From: an uncultured Desulfovibrio sp.
GTDB taxonomy: Bacteria; Desulfobacterota; Desulfovibrionia; Desulfovibrionales; Desulfovibrionaceae
Direction of reading: 5' to 3'
DNA: 64,000 bases
Assembly: GCA_937926875.1 (NCBI GenBank)
Contig: CALBAX010000043.1
Location: 1-64,000, forward strand
Made by a program: the position numbers and the translations under genes. A model generated the notes under the pieces. It was not told the origin of the DNA and ran no database searches. It saw nothing but the letters and a program-made list of their open reading frames with translations. Positions 62,965 to 64,000 of this stretch are shown piece after piece (position 1 is the first letter of the stretch; each line of letters opens with the position of its first letter).

Positions 62965-63384
62965 ATGACTCTTTCCCAGAATGAACTTGAAAAGATCGGC
63001 ATGCAGGCCCTGGACGACTTCATGAGCACCTTCAACAGCGGTGATCCCAAGGCCTGGGCTGCCACGCTCAACTATCCCCATGTCCGCCTTGCCGGTAACA
63101 GGGTACAGGTCTGGAACACACCCGAAGAATACATCAGGGACAACGATGTGAGCCAGCTCAAGGACAAGTCCGGCTGGGGCTATTCCACTTGGGACTGGCG
63201 CAAGGTCGTGCAAGCGCAGGACGACAAGATCCATATCGCGGTCGCCTTCTCCCGCTATACGCCCGAACACAAGAAGATCGTGACATATGAATCCTTCTAC
63301 ATCGTCACCTGCCTCAACGGGCACTGGGGCACGCAAAGCAGATCCAGCTTTGCCGGTGTGATCGACAACAACACAGCGTTCTAG
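62965..63384 (+). CDS. NTF2-like (SnoaL-type) protein 2
   Basis: Protein of 139 residues, tandem paralogue of the preceding gene, 34 bp downstream. It has the same order of blocks: DDFMSTFNSGDPKAWAATLN, YPHVRLAGNRVQVWNTPEEY, SFYIVTCLNGHWGTQSRSSF, NNTAF. The two have diverged in the central part (copy 1 has CAWGKTVLDRCEF, copy 2 GWGYSTWDWRKV), which suggests different ligands or a heterodimer. GGAGG lies 9 bp upstream. A strong terminator closes the operon. Confidence 0.78.
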   Translation: MTLSQNELEKIGMQALDDFMSTFNSGDPKAWAATLNYPHVRLAGNRVQVWNTPEEYIRDNDVSQLKDKSGWGYSTWDWRKVVQAQDDKIHIAVAFSRYTPEHKKIVTYESFYIVTCLNGHWGTQSRSSFAGVIDNNTAF

Positions 63385-63407
63385 CATCCCCTGCTGGACA
63401 TCTTTCC

Positions 63408-63434
63408 AGGGTGCCGCCGCGGCACCCTTTTTTT
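63408..63434 (+). terminator. Rho-independent terminator of the transporter / NTF2-like operon
   Basis: GGGTGCCGC, CGCGGCACCC-type stem followed by seven T, 24 bp after the second NTF2-like gene. Confidence 0.92.
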
Positions 63435-63574
63435 ATGCCGCAGATGATGCCGCCATGATCCCTTCCCGAAGCATGCGCCATTCTTGACGCCCGCCTGAAG
63501 GCTTTTGCAGGAGATGCCCTTTCCATTTTCCCCCTTGCAATATTTCTGTCCCGGGACTAGTTTTTTGCTTCCGG

Positions 63575-63674
63575 CTGGGGGAGCCTGCGGGCTGAGAAAG
63601 GGTGCAAGGACCCTGACCCCTAGGGCCGCCGTGCGGTCCTGTACCTGATGCAGATAGTGCTGTCGAAGGGAAGC
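63575..63674 (+). promoter_or_regulatory. TPP (THI-box) riboswitch
   Basis: All conserved pieces are in order: GGGGGAGCC (P1/P2 side), CTGAGA (63592-63597), AAGGGTGCAAGGACCCTGA, then the variable P3 arm and ACCTGAT-GCAGATAGTGCTG-TCGAAGGGAAG (the pyrophosphate-sensing half), within about 100 nt. It precedes thiS and should lower expression of the thiamine genes when thiamine pyrophosphate is plentiful. Confidence 0.93.
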
Positions 63675-63705
63675 TGGCAACGTGCGCTCTTGTTGCGCCC
63701 AACTG

Positions 63706-63740
63706 CCCGTTTCGCCCTCTTGCAAGGTGGACGGGTTTTT
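63706..63740 (+). terminator. Expression-platform terminator of the TPP riboswitch
   Basis: Stem CCCGT / ACGGG with internal pairing, followed by seven T, between the aptamer and thiS. It implies control by transcription termination. Confidence 0.7.
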
Positions 63741-63753
63741 TTGTGGAGGCAGT

Positions 63754-63954
63754 ATGCAACTCACCATCAATGGCGAAGCCTGTACCTGTGCCGAAGGCCT
63801 GACCGTGGCTGCCCTGCTGCGGGAACGGGAACACGATGCCACCGCCGTGGTCGTGGAACACAACGGCCGGATCGTGCCTGCCGCGGACTTCGCGGCCACC
63901 GCCCTGAGCGAGGGCGACGTGCTGGAGATCGTGCAGTTCGTGGGCGGCGGTTAG
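63754..63954 (+). CDS. thiS: Sulfur carrier protein ThiS
   Basis: Ubiquitin-like sulfur carrier of 66 residues. Seen: MQLTINGEA at the start, [21 protein letters not shown] in the middle, and [12 protein letters not shown] with the C-terminal Gly-Gly that becomes a thiocarboxylate and donates sulfur to the thiazole ring. The ATG at 63754 has TGGAGG 6 bp upstream; a longer frame upstream would run into the terminator of the riboswitch. It is the first gene of a thiamine operon that continues beyond the window. Confidence 0.95.
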   Translation: MQLTINGEACTCAEGLTVAALLREREHDATAVVVEHNGRIVPAADFAATALSEGDVLEIVQFVGGG

Positions 63955-64000
63955 CCGCCGGCACGACGACGTTTTTCTTCCTCTGCGCCTGTGCGCACCG

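Noticed and set aside
1..64000. CRISPR array, phage or transposon genes
   Set aside because: No regularly spaced short repeats, no integrase, transposase or capsid-like protein was seen on either strand.

Overview
The window looks like a chromosomal segment of a high-GC sulfate-reducing delta-proteobacterium, most likely genus Desulfovibrio. The evidence is a complete aprBA-qmoABC(D) dissimilatory sulfate-reduction cluster and the siroheme-dependent (Ahb) heme pathway with its own hemB. The fragment starts inside alaS and ends just after thiS. I see no phage, insertion sequence, CRISPR array or plasmid hallmark. The only clearly foreign-looking gene is an AT-rich membrane-protein gene at 1.8-3.2 kb.

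Layout. 0-6.2 kb: the alaS tail, then ahbC, an AT-rich frameshifted membrane gene on the other strand, and hemB-ahbD-siroheme decarboxylase. 6.4-12 kb: a polyphosphate operon (ppk1, an HD-domain protein, ppx) behind a candidate Pho box, then a small DksA-like protein. 12-19.5 kb: a YeiH-type exporter, a 30-residue membrane microprotein coupled to an unknown gene, tRNA-Phe, a ClC channel with a lipoprotein, a phenylacetate-CoA-ligase-like enzyme and a secreted EF-hand protein. 19.5-28 kb: a YgiQ-like radical SAM protein with a huge repetitive Arg/Asp tail, slyX, an MBOAT/SGNH acylation pair, an IHF/HU protein and another radical SAM protein. 28-32 kb: a YheO-type regulator, L-serine dehydratase and a serine transporter. 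32-37.4 kb: two ZraP-like periplasmic proteins with a ZraSR-like two-component system and a textbook sigma-54 promoter. 37.6-43.3 kb: housekeeping genes (HD hydrolase, nth, cutA, a PfkB kinase, ybaK) and an odd chorismate-mutase-like/EPSP-synthase-like fusion. 44-52.2 kb: aprB, aprA, qmoA, qmoB, qmoC, qmoD. 53-57.7 kb: an AEC transporter, ilvD and a flippase. 57.7-63.4 kb: a sigma-54 activator divergent from a transporter and two paralogous NTF2-like proteins. 63.5 kb to the end: a TPP riboswitch and thiS.

How they work together. Siroheme is needed for sulfite reductase and is diverted by the Ahb enzymes to heme, which the Qmo complex needs, so the heme and apr/qmo sets are functionally linked although about 38 kb apart here. 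Three loci have readable regulatory DNA: a Pho box before ppk1, and sigma-54 promoters before zraP and before the transporter/NTF2 operon. The latter operon has an activator gene next door and a 16-bp-arm palindrome between them. It is the best candidate for an undescribed inducible system. A 25-nt core repeat recurs four times in intergenic DNA, twice beside very long perfect hairpins.
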